DNA from: Rubrobacter sp.
Lineage (GTDB): Bacteria > Chloroflexota > Chloroflexia > Thermobaculales > Thermobaculaceae
NCBI GenBank assembly: GCA_016781735.1
Contig: JADDPT010000096.1
Coordinates: forward strand, 1-36,046
Length of the DNA: 36,046 nt
Reading direction: 5' to 3'
The translations under genes were made by a program, and so were the position numbers. This document shows positions 1-10,228 of this stretch, piece after piece. The notes beneath the pieces were generated by a model, which did no database searches, was not told the DNA's origin, and worked only from the letters and a program-made list of their open reading frames with translations. Position 1 is the stretch's first letter. Each line of letters opens with the position of its first letter.

Positions 1-82
1 GAGACGGCCCTGTGAAGCCCGGCAACCAGCGCTTATAGCGCCAGGTGCCAATTCCGGCGGAGAAAGTCCGCGAGATAAGGGT
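1..82 (+). ncRNA. SAM-I riboswitch (S-box), 5' end cut by window edge
   Basis: The sequence shows the conserved core of the S-box aptamer: GAAGCCCGGCAACC near 15-28, GGTGCCAATTCC at 44-55, a short GGCGGA/TCCGC hairpin, and the 3' strand of helix P1 (AGATAAGG) at 73-80. The 5' P1 strand and the kink-turn start lie before position 1. SAM-I riboswitches sense S-adenosylmethionine and switch off methionine biosynthesis genes. This one is followed by an intrinsic terminator and metX, as expected for a transcription-attenuating S-box. Confidence 0.93.
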
Positions 83-103
83 GCCCTGAGTATACAGCGT
101 ACA

Positions 104-130
104 CCCCTTGCGAGCGGCGAGGGGTTTTTT
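104..130 (+). terminator. Intrinsic terminator of the SAM riboswitch
   Basis: An 8-bp stem pairs 104-111 with 117-124, with one G-U pair and the 5-nt loop GAGCG. It is followed directly by six T (125-130). It lies between the riboswitch P1 helix and the metX start, so it is the expression platform: bound SAM should favour this hairpin and stop transcription before metX. Confidence 0.9.
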
Positions 131-173
131 GTTGCCCTGCTCCTCCCTGAGGCCGAGAACGTGGACGTGAACG

Positions 174-1331
174 GTGCAGCAGTACAGCGAGAAGAAATAC
201 TTTCATCTCCCTGAGCCTCTTCCCCTGTGGAGAGGCGGGGCGCTTGAGACCGTCACGCTTGCGTACGAGACGTGGGGAGAGCTGTCGCCCGATCGTGACA
301 ACGCGATTCTCGTCCTTCATGCGCTGACCGGCGACTCTCACGCCGCTGGCCGTCGCGGTCCGGAGGACACGAAGGGTGGATGGTGGGACCCGCTGATCGG
401 GCCGGGCCGAGCTTTCGACACCGACCGTTACTTCGTAATCTGCTCCAACGTGATAGGGGGCTGTCAGGGCTCCACCGGGCCTGCCTCGATAGGTCTGAGC
501 ACGGGCCGGCCGTACGCGCTCTCCTTCCCGCAGGTCACCATACAGGACATGGTCCGCGCGCAGCGCGCGCTTGTGACGTCGCTCGGGATCGAGAAGCTCG
601 CGTGCGTCACGGGCGGTTCTATCGGCGGGCAACAAGCGCTGGAGTGGGCGATACGATACCCGGATGCAGTTGAGGGCGCACTCATCTTCGGTGCGTCGGA
701 GCGCATCGGCCCGCAGGCGATAGGGTTCAACGCGATCGGCAGGGGCGCGATCATGCTCGATCCTGCGTGGATGCAGGGGGCTTACGAGCCCGAGCAGGGA
801 CCGGACGTCGGTCTCGGCCTGGCTCGCAAGATCGCCATGATCACGTACCAGAGCCAGGAGAGCATGTGGGCGCGTTTCGGGCGGGAGCCGGTCTCGCGCC
901 CGGTGGCTCCCTCACCCTTCGGGCAGGAGTTCGACGTCGAGAGCTACCTCGAGTACCAGGGGGTCTCGCTCGCGCGCCGGTTTGACGCCAACTCTTACCT
1001 GTATCTCACACGCGCCATGGACCTGTACGACGCCGTGGAAGGCTTTGAGTCGGAGGAGGACGCGCTCTCGCGGGTGCGTGCGAGGACGATGCACGTGGGC
1101 ATCTCCAGCGACTGGCTCTACCCGGCCGCCGACGTGCAGGCAACGGCGCAAAAGCTGCGCGCGCTTGGAAAGGAATCGAGGTACTGCGAGCTGGAGTCAA
1201 TACACGGGCACGACGCATTCCTCAAGGAGTGGGAGGCCATGATTCGGATCGTGCGCGAGTACATCAGCGAGCTCGAGCCACGCGCCGGGGGAGAGTCAGG
1301 TTGCACGCGCATGCGTTGGTCAGTTGGGTGA
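174..1331 (+). CDS. metX: Homoserine O-acetyltransferase (MetX)
   Basis: This 385-residue alpha/beta-hydrolase-fold acyltransferase transfers an acyl group, normally acetyl from acetyl-CoA, to homoserine. It is the first committed methionine step. The nucleophile Ser149 lies in GGSIGGQQALEW, Asp313 in SSDWLYP and His346 in HGHDAFL, completing the catalytic triad. The length is normal for the family. The start is GTG at 174; an in-frame TGA at 168 rules out an earlier one, and no good Shine-Dalgarno site is visible. It lies behind the SAM riboswitch/terminator and 52 bp before metY, so the pair forms a SAM-controlled operon. Acetyl versus succinyl specificity cannot be settled by eye; the metY partner favours acetyl. 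Confidence 0.95.
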   Translation: MQQYSEKKYFHLPEPLPLWRGGALETVTLAYETWGELSPDRDNAILVLHALTGDSHAAGRRGPEDTKGGWWDPLIGPGRAFDTDRYFVICSNVIGGCQGSTGPASIGLSTGRPYALSFPQVTIQDMVRAQRALVTSLGIEKLACVTGGSIGGQQALEWAIRYPDAVEGALIFGASERIGPQAIGFNAIGRGAIMLDPAWMQGAYEPEQGPDVGLGLARKIAMITYQSQESMWARFGREPVSRPVAPSPFGQEFDVESYLEYQGVSLARRFDANSYLYLTRAMDLYDAVEGFESEEDALSRVRARTMHVGISSDWLYPAADVQATAQKLRALGKESRYCELESIHGHDAFLKEWEAMIRIVREYISELEPRAGGESGCTRMRWSVG

Positions 1332-1370
1332 ACGAAGAACCAAGTTTGGGAAAGTAGTCAGCAGGACATA

Positions 1371-2751
<1,381 letters not shown>

Positions 2752-2828
2752 GGCCCGATTGCCGTAGGGGTCATGAATACCATCCTGGGCTAGGGCGATG
2801 TCCAGGTCCGTTTAGTGGGGTGTATACC

Positions 2829-2860
2829 GTGTAGAGACGTAGCATGCTACGTCTCTACAC
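2829..2860. repeat. 32-bp perfect palindrome, GTAGAGACGT-type
   Basis: The 16-base half GTGTAGAGACGTAGCA is followed directly by its exact reverse complement. A related but not identical stem, also beginning GTAGAGA, occurs at 10236-10268. The pair suggests a dispersed palindromic (REP-like) element. As RNA it would form one long hairpin with almost no loop. No T-run follows, so it is not a standard terminator. Confidence 0.8.
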
Positions 2861-2863
2861 CCG

Positions 2864-2924
2864 CACCTCGGCCCGTCGCGACGCCCATACGGGTCAGTAA
2901 CACGCCTGAAGAGCGGCCGAGGTG
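2864..2924. repeat. Inverted repeat in the lysC leader
   Basis: The arms CACCTCGGCC (2864-2873) and GGCCGAGGTG (2915-2924) are perfect complements separated by 41 nt. That spacer contains a further small CCC/GGG hairpin near 2884-2894. It could be a multi-stem RNA leader or a terminal inverted repeat. It does not match any riboswitch core I can recognise. Confidence 0.55.
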
Positions 2925-3137
2925 GCTCAAGGCCAACTTTGGAGTGACCATTATCCTGGGCAGGGTTGGTGCCTTTGCTATTTACCTGGCTAGGGTGTGT
3001 GGTCTTGTGGGATATGTAATGCAGGATACGAAAACAACAACATATCACTCAAGGAACGTCGTATTTCTATAGGACTGCCGAGGCGGCCTCGCTGCCTAGC
3101 CCAGTTACACTTTGTTGTCGGAGGTATCCAGCCTATC

Positions 3138-4541
3138 TTGTTAGTACTCAAGTTCGGCGGCACTAGCGTCGGAACATCGGAGAGCATCCGCCGGGTGGCG
3201 CGCATCACGACCGAGAACCTTCACCGGTCTCCCGTCGTCGTGCTCTCCGCTATGAACGGCGTGACGGATTCCCTCCTGCTCTCCGCCAGGGCTGCCGCAA
3301 GGGGTGAGGAGGCAGAGTCATCCGCGGCGCTCGAGCGGCTGCGGGACCGGCATCGCCAGGCCGCACGCGAGTGCGTCGTCGAACCGTACTTGGAGCCGCT
3401 GCTTGCCTGCCTCGACAACACGCTTGACGCCCTCGGCAAAGTGTTCTCGGCGCTCGCGCTCCTGCGAGAGGCGAGTCCGCGCTCACTCGACCTCGTCGCC
3501 GCGCACGGCGAGCGGCTCTCGTGCGCGCTGCTCGTCGGCACGCTATGCTCGCAGGGGATCGCCGCCGAGACGCTTGCCGCTGAGGCGCTGGTGAAGACGG
3601 ATGACAACTTCGGGGAGGCTATGCCTTCGATGGAGCTCACATCCGAGGCGGCGCGCGAGTTTCTGCTGCCGGTACTCGCGCGCGGAGCCGTACCAGTCGT
3701 CCCCGGGTTCGCGGGCGCTACCATTGATGGCGTGACGACCACGCTCGGACGGGGCGGCTCCGACTACACCGCAACCATTCTCGGAGCTGCGCTTGGGGCG
3801 CACGAGGTATGGATCTACAGCGACACTGACGGCGTGCTCACAGCGGACCCGAAGGTCGTGCCCGAGGCACGGCCACTTCCGCACCTTTCGTACGCCGAGG
3901 CGCGCGAGCTCTCCTTCTTCGGCGCAAAGGTGATACACCCCCGCACGGTGCTGCCCGCAATGGATCACCAGTTCCCCGTGCGGGTGCGAAACAGCTTCAA
4001 TCCCAGCTTCGAGGGCACGGCCATAACCGTTCACGGCGAGCGTAGCGGACAGTCGGTGAAGTCGATCGCGTACACGCGCGACATCTCGACGGTGACGGTA
4101 GAGGGCAGCGGCAGACCGGGCGGGCCTCGGGTTGCCGGCCGCGCCCTGGGCGTGCTCGAGCGCTTGTTCACCGATGCGTTTCTAACGAATGCCTCCTCTC
4201 CTGAGCAGAACCTCAGCTTCGTGCTGCCGACCAGCAAGGCCGGGTCCGTTGTGCGAGGGCTGCGTGAGGAGTTCGCCGAGGAGATCCGTCGGGGCGAGGT
4301 GAGGCACATCGAGCGGCAAGACGGCCTGGGCGTGTTCGCGTGCGTTGGCGAGGCGCTCGGCGACACGAGCGGCATAGGCGCACGGGTCTTCGGCGTACTC
4401 GGCAGGCTGGGCGTGAGCGTTCACGGCTTCGCCCAGGCGCCTTCCGGCACCAGCTTCTCCTTCGTGGTTGACGCCGACCGGCTGGATGAGGCAGTCCGGG
4501 CGCTCCACGAGGAGTTCATAGGCAGAGAGGCAGCGCGCTGA
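3138..4541 (+). CDS. lysC: Aspartate kinase, monofunctional, two ACT domains
   Basis: It phosphorylates aspartate, the first step toward Lys, Thr and Met. The protein is about 467 residues from a TTG start at 3138, with GGAGG at 3120-3124 (13 nt before). That start gives the expected N-terminus MLVLKFGGTSVG. The kinase domain shows KFGGTSVG, the GRGGSDYTA nucleotide motif, YSDTDGVLTADP and FGAKVIHPRT. Two ACT domains follow (roughly residues 310-467) and would mediate feedback inhibition. The single-chain form without an internal beta-subunit start resembles LysC/ThrA-type kinases rather than the alpha/beta type. The stop overlaps the hom start by one base (TGATG), so translation is probably coupled. 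Confidence 0.92.
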   Translation: MLVLKFGGTSVGTSESIRRVARITTENLHRSPVVVLSAMNGVTDSLLLSARAAARGEEAESSAALERLRDRHRQAARECVVEPYLEPLLACLDNTLDALGKVFSALALLREASPRSLDLVAAHGERLSCALLVGTLCSQGIAAETLAAEALVKTDDNFGEAMPSMELTSEAAREFLLPVLARGAVPVVPGFAGATIDGVTTTLGRGGSDYTATILGAALGAHEVWIYSDTDGVLTADPKVVPEARPLPHLSYAEARELSFFGAKVIHPRTVLPAMDHQFPVRVRNSFNPSFEGTAITVHGERSGQSVKSIAYTRDISTVTVEGSGRPGGPRVAGRALGVLERLFTDAFLTNASSPEQNLSFVLPTSKAGSVVRGLREEFAEEIRRGEVRHIERQDGLGVFACVGEALGDTSGIGARVFGVLGRLGVSVHGFAQAPSGTSFSFVVDADRLDEAVRALHEEFIGREAAR

Positions 4542-5629
4542 TGAGACAAGTCGGTCTCATACAACTGGGCGTCGGTGTCGTTGGTCGGGAGGTAGTGCGC
4601 CTCGTGATCCGCAATCGGGACTCATGGCGGGAAACGTATGGGATCGACGTGGGATACCTGGCGCTGCTCGATAGTAGCGGCATGCTATCCGGTCCCGACC
4701 GCCTCAGCGACGATATGCTGGCGGAGGCAGTTGCCCAGAAAGAGCGTGGTGGTAGCTTACGGGATATGTCGAATACCGTACCGGATGCATCTCCCGACGC
4801 TCTACGAGCGCTCCAGTCTGTTCAAGTCCTCGGCAGCGTCATCGACTGCGCCGCCGGTGAGCAGACCTACGAGCACGACCTGCATGCCCTGGAGGGATCC
4901 TTCAATGTGATCCTTTCAAATAAGGCGCCACTAGCCGTCTCCCAGGAGAGATACGACGCACTCCACGACGCAGGCAAAACCGGTTCGTTATGGTACGAGG
5001 CCACGGTGGGCGCCGGCCTTCCGGTCATCTCCACCCTCCGCTCGCTGCTCGACACGGGCGACGAGGTTGAAGAGGTCGTATGCTGCGCGAGCGGGACGCT
5101 CGGCTACATCACGAGCGAGCTGATGCACGGAAGAACGTACTCCGAGGCGGTGGGGCGGGCGCGCGAGCTGGGCTACACTGAGCCCGATCCACGTGATGAC
5201 CTCTCCGGGCTCGATGTCGCCCGCAAGGCGCTCATCCTTGCCCGGACATTCGGCCGCAGGCTCGAGCTGGAAGACGTGCGCGTCGAGCCCCTGTTGCCGC
5301 CGCTCGACTCCTCCCTCTCGGTGCCCGAGTTCCTCCAGGCGCTGCCGAGCGCGGACTCGCAGTTCCGAGAGCGAGTAGAGCGTGCCGGACGGGACGGGAA
5401 CTCACTCAAGTACATCGCTCGTGTGCCGGCGGATGGGGAGGTGACGGTGAAGTTGGAGGAGGTACCCGCCGCCAGCCAGATCGGGTCGCTCACCGGTCCC
5501 GACAACATCTTCTCGTTCCGCACTCGTGAGTACCGCGAGCACCCGCTCGTCGTGATCGGACCCGGCGCAGGACCGGTAAACACCGCGATGGGTATACTGT
5601 CCGATGTGTTAGCAGGAGCACGTAGATGA
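4541..5629 (+). CDS. hom: Homoserine dehydrogenase, short form without ACT domain
   Basis: It reduces aspartate semialdehyde to homoserine with NAD(P)H. The 362-residue protein begins with a Rossmann motif (GVGVVG, residues 10-15). It has the substrate-site Lys128 in NKAPLA, EATVGAGLPV near 153-162, and Asp225/Lys229 in the GLDVARK signature that are catalytic in the yeast enzyme. The chain ends after the catalytic domain, so the C-terminal ACT domain of many bacterial enzymes is absent; feedback control probably rests on LysC. It overlaps lysC by 1 base and asd by 4 bases (ATGA). Confidence 0.93.
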   Translation: MRQVGLIQLGVGVVGREVVRLVIRNRDSWRETYGIDVGYLALLDSSGMLSGPDRLSDDMLAEAVAQKERGGSLRDMSNTVPDASPDALRALQSVQVLGSVIDCAAGEQTYEHDLHALEGSFNVILSNKAPLAVSQERYDALHDAGKTGSLWYEATVGAGLPVISTLRSLLDTGDEVEEVVCCASGTLGYITSELMHGRTYSEAVGRARELGYTEPDPRDDLSGLDVARKALILARTFGRRLELEDVRVEPLLPPLDSSLSVPEFLQALPSADSQFRERVERAGRDGNSLKYIARVPADGEVTVKLEEVPAASQIGSLTGPDNIFSFRTREYREHPLVVIGPGAGPVNTAMGILSDVLAGARR

Positions 5630-6720
5630 GACGGATCAGCGTAGGCGTGTTGGGCGCAACCGGCACCGTGGGGCAGCGCTTCGTGGAGCTGCTGGACGGC
5701 CACCCGTGGTTTGAGCTCTCGGCGGTCGTGGGCTCGGAGCGGACCAGAGGTCAGCGCTACGGGGACGCAGTGCGGTGGCACTTGGGCGCGGACGTCCCGG
5801 CATACGCGCGCGACATGGAACTCCTGCCGAGCGAGCCGGGACTGCCCTGCGAGGTGCTCTTCTCCGCACTGCCGTCGGAGCAGGCGGGTGAGCTGGAACC
5901 GCCGTTGGCAGCGGAGGGTTACAAGGTATTCAGCAACGCGAGCAACTACCGCATGGCCCCGGACGTGCCGCTGATGGTGCCGTACGTGAATCCCGAGCAC
6001 CTGGCTGCGATCCCAGTCCAGCAGGAGAGGCGGGGGTGGCAAGGCTTCATCCTGACCAACCCGAACTGCTCCGCCATACCGCTCGCCATGGCCCTCAAAC
6101 CGCTGCAGGAGCGCTTCGGGGTGCGCCGCGCGCTCGCGAGCACGATGCAGGCGATAAGCGGCGCGGGGTATCCGGGCGTGCCGTCGTACGATATCCTCGG
6201 CAATGTCGTGCCGTACATCGGCGGCGAGGAGGAGAAGGTAGAGACAGAGCCTCGCAAGCTTCTGGGGTCGTGGAACGGAGATACCTTCGTGCAGGCGACG
6301 GTCCTGTTGAGCGCACAGTGCCACCGCGTGCCGGTGCGCGACGGGCACCTGCTGGCTATCTCCGTGGAGATCGACGGAGCACCATCGGAGACCGACGTTC
6401 TCGCTGCATGGGAGGAGTGGACGCCCGCGGTGCTCGAGCTGGGACTGCCGAGCACGCCCGAGCGTCCGCTGATATACCGCGCGGAGCCTGATAGGCCGCA
6501 GCCGGGTAAGGACTCCATGGCATCCGACGGCATGGGGGCTGTGCTGGGCAGACTACGGCCTTGCCCTATCCTCGGCTGGAAGTTCAGCGCGCTCGGGCAT
6601 AACACCGTGCTCGGTGCAGCGGGTTGCTCGGTGCTAAACGCCGAGCTGTACTTCGCCTGCACCGAAGGAGCCCAGGTTCAGTCGGCGGAGGAAGGCAGTC
6701 CAGAAAGGGAGATAGTATGA
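5626..6720 (+). CDS. asd: Aspartate-semialdehyde dehydrogenase, archaeal/fungal type
   Basis: It reduces aspartyl phosphate to aspartate semialdehyde with NADPH. Of 364 residues, GATGTVGQRF (10-19) is the NADP site, Cys148 in TNPNCSA is the acyl-enzyme nucleophile, and His241 in RVPVRDGH is the likely general base. The RVPV(x)DGH form and overall pattern match the archaeal/fungal class rather than the E. coli class. It is translated from the ATGA overlap with hom and itself overlaps pspC by 4 bases. All three enzymes of aspartate to homoserine are thus in one transcript. Confidence 0.93.
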   Translation: MRRISVGVLGATGTVGQRFVELLDGHPWFELSAVVGSERTRGQRYGDAVRWHLGADVPAYARDMELLPSEPGLPCEVLFSALPSEQAGELEPPLAAEGYKVFSNASNYRMAPDVPLMVPYVNPEHLAAIPVQQERRGWQGFILTNPNCSAIPLAMALKPLQERFGVRRALASTMQAISGAGYPGVPSYDILGNVVPYIGGEEEKVETEPRKLLGSWNGDTFVQATVLLSAQCHRVPVRDGHLLAISVEIDGAPSETDVLAAWEEWTPAVLELGLPSTPERPLIYRAEPDRPQPGKDSMASDGMGAVLGRLRPCPILGWKFSALGHNTVLGAAGCSVLNAELYFACTEGAQVQSAEEGSPEREIV

Positions 6721-6917
6721 TGCTTAAGCGAGCCAGGCATGACCGGCGAATCCTCGGCGTCTGCGGCGGCATAGCGCACACGTACGGCCTGAGCCCGAGG
6801 GGAGTGCGCATACTGACCGTGATACTCGCCATCATAATACCGGGCTTCAGCGCGATACCCACCTTCATTGGGTACCTCCTGCTCGGTCTCCTCCTTCCCG
6901 AGAGCAACGAGTACTAG
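6717..6917 (+). CDS. Small PspC-domain membrane protein
   Basis: This 66-residue protein is almost entirely a PspC domain. It has a basic N-terminus, an ILGVCGGIAHTYG motif, then a hydrophobic pair of segments near 35-60 ending LLGLLLPE. PspC domains sit in the membrane and are linked to phage-shock/envelope-stress signalling. The start is ATG at 6717 inside the asd stop (ATGA) with AAAGGGAG about 6 nt upstream; an in-frame ATG follows at 6720. A longer frame from 6624 exists but lies inside asd and is not needed. Its place at the end of an amino-acid operon is unexpected. Function here is unknown. Confidence 0.8.
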   Translation: MMLKRARHDRRILGVCGGIAHTYGLSPRGVRILTVILAIIIPGFSAIPTFIGYLLLGLLLPESNEY

Positions 6918-7171
6918 GCGCGCTGAAAATGCGATGGTCTCGGTAATGGCTGCGTTTGGTCCGCGCGGGTTGGATCGTTCAGCACTCCATTATCCTTGAA
7001 TGGCACCAAGGACGGGACTATGCACGGATGCGCCGTGGCATAGAAAGGGAGGAGCGCAACCTTCCGCCGTCCAGCGCCTGCCGCTTCCCGACTACTCCCG
7101 GCACAGGGCTTGCCATTCAGGGACCTATCCCATGACTTTCAACCCTGCCTAGAACGGACCGCGTACAACCC
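6918..7171. other. 254-bp intergenic region, nothing recognised
   Basis: It lies between pspC and the antiporter gene. No open frame of merit, no T-tailed hairpin and no convincing sigma-70 promoter were seen. Confidence 0.5.
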
Positions 7172-8572
7172 ATGACCGCAACCTTCCTGTTCCTCATCTT
7201 CGGCGTGCTGTTCGTTGCAATCGCCTTGATCTCGCCGCTTCTAGAGCGACTGCCGGTATCCACGTCGAACGTATACCTGCTGGTGGGGTTGCTGATGGGA
7301 CCCGAGGTGCTCGGGCTACTCTCTCGCGACGCCATGCGTGAGGCCGGAGTCCTGGAGCGGCTGACGGAGGTTGCCGTCATCGTCTCGCTGTTCACCGTGG
7401 GGCTGAACATAAGACGCAGCCTGAGCAACCCTCGCTGGCTGCCGCCACTCCGGCTTGCCACCATCACGATGGTGCTCACTATCGCAGCAATAACACTGAT
7501 CGGCACAATGCTACTTCGCTTGCCTCTGGGCGCAGCGGTACTCCTGGGTGCGGTACTCGCTCCCACCGATCCGGTGCTGGCTTCGGACGTACAGGTCCAG
7601 GGAATAGCAGACCAGGATGACGTGCGCTCTGGGCTGACCGGCGAGGCAGGACTCAACGACGGCGCTGCGTTCCCGTTCGTGATGCTCGGACTTGGTCTGC
7701 TCGGGCTACACCCGGACGACCAGGCAGGCTTTCTCAAGCTGTGGGCCGGAGGAGAGTTCACCCTGCCGGTTTGGCTCGCATGGGATGTCGTGTGGGCGGT
7801 AAGCGTGGGCCTGGCAGTGGGATGGGGCACCGGGTGGGCGGTTGGGAAAGCGGCGCTGTACCTGCAGCGCCGACAGAGGACGGCGCTTGGTCTGTTCGAG
7901 TTTCTTGTGCTCGGCCTCATCGCACTGTCGTACGGGCTCGCCGAGCTACTATACGCGTACGGCTTCCTTGCCGTGTTCGCAGCCGGTTACGCGCTACGCT
8001 ACCTTGAGATACACAGTACTGAGTACGCGGACGTACCTGTCGAGTTGCCCGCCATAACACCAGGAGATCGGGAGGCCGCCACCGAGATCGCAGTCGCGGA
8101 GCCGAAGCAGGCGGCTCATTTCCTCACCGTGGCGCTGCTAGACTTCAATTACCAACTGGAGCACATACTTGAAGCCGGGGTCGTAGTCCTAGTCGGCGCG
8201 CTGCTCACGCGGGAGTACTGGACGTTCGAGGTGCTGTGGCTCGCACCGCTGCTCTTCCTGATCGTGCGCCCTGTGTCGGTTTGGCTCGGCTTACTCGGGA
8301 GCAAGCTTAGCAGGGCGCAGGTAGGGCTTGTAGGCTGGTTCGGCATCCGCGGACTCGGGTCCATATACTACCTCACGTACGCCACCGAGCACGGCCTACC
8401 GGAGGATATGGCACGGAGGCTCACCAGCCTGGTACTGTCTGTTGTGGCGGTGTCGATCGTGGTGCATGGAGTAAGTGTCACGCCGTTGATGTCTTGGTAT
8501 GAAGGGAAGCGTGATGAACGACAGGCGATAGCCGCGAGACACGACGAGCTGGCTTCGCAGGTTGACGCCTGA
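7172..8572 (+). CDS. Cation/proton antiporter, CPA1 (NhaP-like) family
   Basis: This 466-residue polytopic membrane protein has about 11-13 hydrophobic segments. The antiport core is visible as GAVLAPTDPVLASDVQ (near 130-145) and GEAGLNDGAAFPFV (near 155-168), the TDP and ND motifs of CPA1 exchangers. A GIRGLGSIYYL segment near 390 is also typical. The family exchanges Na+ or K+ for H+ across the inner membrane; which cation is used cannot be read here. A short hydrophilic tail follows the last segment. The ATG at 7172 has no clear Shine-Dalgarno site. Confidence 0.9.
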   Translation: MTATFLFLIFGVLFVAIALISPLLERLPVSTSNVYLLVGLLMGPEVLGLLSRDAMREAGVLERLTEVAVIVSLFTVGLNIRRSLSNPRWLPPLRLATITMVLTIAAITLIGTMLLRLPLGAAVLLGAVLAPTDPVLASDVQVQGIADQDDVRSGLTGEAGLNDGAAFPFVMLGLGLLGLHPDDQAGFLKLWAGGEFTLPVWLAWDVVWAVSVGLAVGWGTGWAVGKAALYLQRRQRTALGLFEFLVLGLIALSYGLAELLYAYGFLAVFAAGYALRYLEIHSTEYADVPVELPAITPGDREAATEIAVAEPKQAAHFLTVALLDFNYQLEHILEAGVVVLVGALLTREYWTFEVLWLAPLLFLIVRPVSVWLGLLGSKLSRAQVGLVGWFGIRGLGSIYYLTYATEHGLPEDMARRLTSLVLSVVAVSIVVHGVSVTPLMSWYEGKRDERQAIAARHDELASQVDA

Positions 8573-8680
8573 TCGCAATGAGAAACGCCGTACCTGGTCG
8601 GGCACGGCGGCCTGTCATGTCCTCGTAAGAGGGGGCAGGGGAGCAGTTGGCTGGACAGGCGTGGCGAGACCCGTACCTGT

Positions 8681-8688
8681 AAAAGGAG
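8681..8688 (+). promoter_or_regulatory. Ribosome binding site that sets the SigZ start
   Basis: AAAAGGAG ends 8 nt before the ATG at 8697. It shows that the open frame running back to 8562 is not the true N-terminus. Confidence 0.75.
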
Positions 8689-8696
8689 TGGTATCC

Positions 8697-9266
8697 ATGG
8701 CGGTCAATATGGAGGTGGCTTGGGAGAGGTTTCACCCTAGACTCAAAAGCTTCATCCTTGGGCAGGTGAGGGACCAGCATGTGAGCGAGGACATCCTGCA
8801 GGACGTGTATCTGAAGGTGTACGCACATATAGAAACCCTGCGAGATGAGAGCAAGCTACAGCCATGGCTCTATCAGGTAGCTCGTAACGCCATCGCAGAC
8901 TATCACCGCAGCCGGGTGGCTACGTCCGAGCTACCTGAGCTGCCGTACTACCCGGACGACTCTCTCGACGAGGCGATGGCAACGGGCCTCAACCGAAGCG
9001 TCAAATCGATGTTGGAGTACCTTTCACCCGAGCACCGGCAGGCTCTCGTCCTCACCGAGTACGAGGGGTTGACCCAGGCAGAGCTGGCAAAGAAGCTGGG
9101 GGTTTCAGTGTCCGGGGCGAAATCGCGCGTGCAGCGAGCCAGGGCCAGACTCAAGGAACTGCTGCTGGCATGCTGCCACTTCGAGGTGGACCGCTATGGC
9201 AAGGTGCTCAACTTTTATCAGCGGAGGCCCGACTGCTGTGCCGGGAGTGGGTGCGGCGTCGCGTAA
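8697..9266 (+). CDS. sigZ: ECF-like sigma factor, SigZ type, with cysteine-rich tail
   Basis: A 189-residue sigma factor. Region 2 spans about residues 5-75 (SEDILQDVYLKVY and QPWLYQVARNAIADYHR). Region 4 spans about 105-160, with the helix-turn-helix GLTQAELAKKLGVSVSGAKSRVQRAR. The C-terminus carries CC, then about 20 residues later CC and a final C. A similar Cys-bearing tail is known in SigZ-type proteins. There is no adjacent membrane anti-sigma gene. arsM begins 117 bp downstream on the same strand, so the pair may form an operon or regulon. A thiophilic ligand for the cysteines is a hypothesis only. Confidence 0.88.
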   Translation: MAVNMEVAWERFHPRLKSFILGQVRDQHVSEDILQDVYLKVYAHIETLRDESKLQPWLYQVARNAIADYHRSRVATSELPELPYYPDDSLDEAMATGLNRSVKSMLEYLSPEHRQALVLTEYEGLTQAELAKKLGVSVSGAKSRVQRARARLKELLLACCHFEVDRYGKVLNFYQRRPDCCAGSGCGVA

Positions 9267-9383
9267 GTCGTACCCCCATGCTTCACGGTGCGTCCTTTTT
9301 CCACTTTCTCCGTCTATACATACGAGAAGGAGGTCGTAAGAACGGCCGCAACAGGGACGTGGTCCCGCACAGGAGGTGTTACC

Positions 9384-10202
<819 letters not shown>

Positions 10203-10228
10203 GCGGAATCAGCGACTGCTGGGACACA

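Larger units (their letters stand above)
2752..3137. other. 386-bp structured intergenic region upstream of lysC
   Basis: No convincing gene is present. The region holds a 32-bp perfect palindrome at 2829-2860 and a separate inverted repeat with 10-bp arms (2864-2873 and 2915-2924) enclosing small internal hairpins. It also has three imperfect copies of a CCTGGGCTAGGG-like word near 2784, 2957 and 2987, and the lysC ribosome binding site near 3120. An open frame extends lysC upstream to 2997, but it lacks the aspartokinase N-terminal pattern and is judged non-coding. Confidence 0.6.

Noticed and set aside
2864-2924. Lysine riboswitch
   Set aside because: An AGTAA word and paired arms are present, but the conserved core junction of the L-box could not be matched.
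2997-3137. N-terminal extension of aspartate kinase
   Set aside because: Aspartokinases begin within a few residues of the KFGGTS motif; a ribosome site at 3120-3124 and TTG at 3138 fit that.
5173-6348. A 391-residue minus-strand frame over hom and asd
   Set aside because: It is a shadow of two well-supported enzymes and has an Arg/His-rich low-complexity composition with no motif.
8586-8609. Terminator after the antiporter gene
   Set aside because: CGCCGT/ACGGCG can pair across a 12-nt loop, but the stem is short and no T-run follows.
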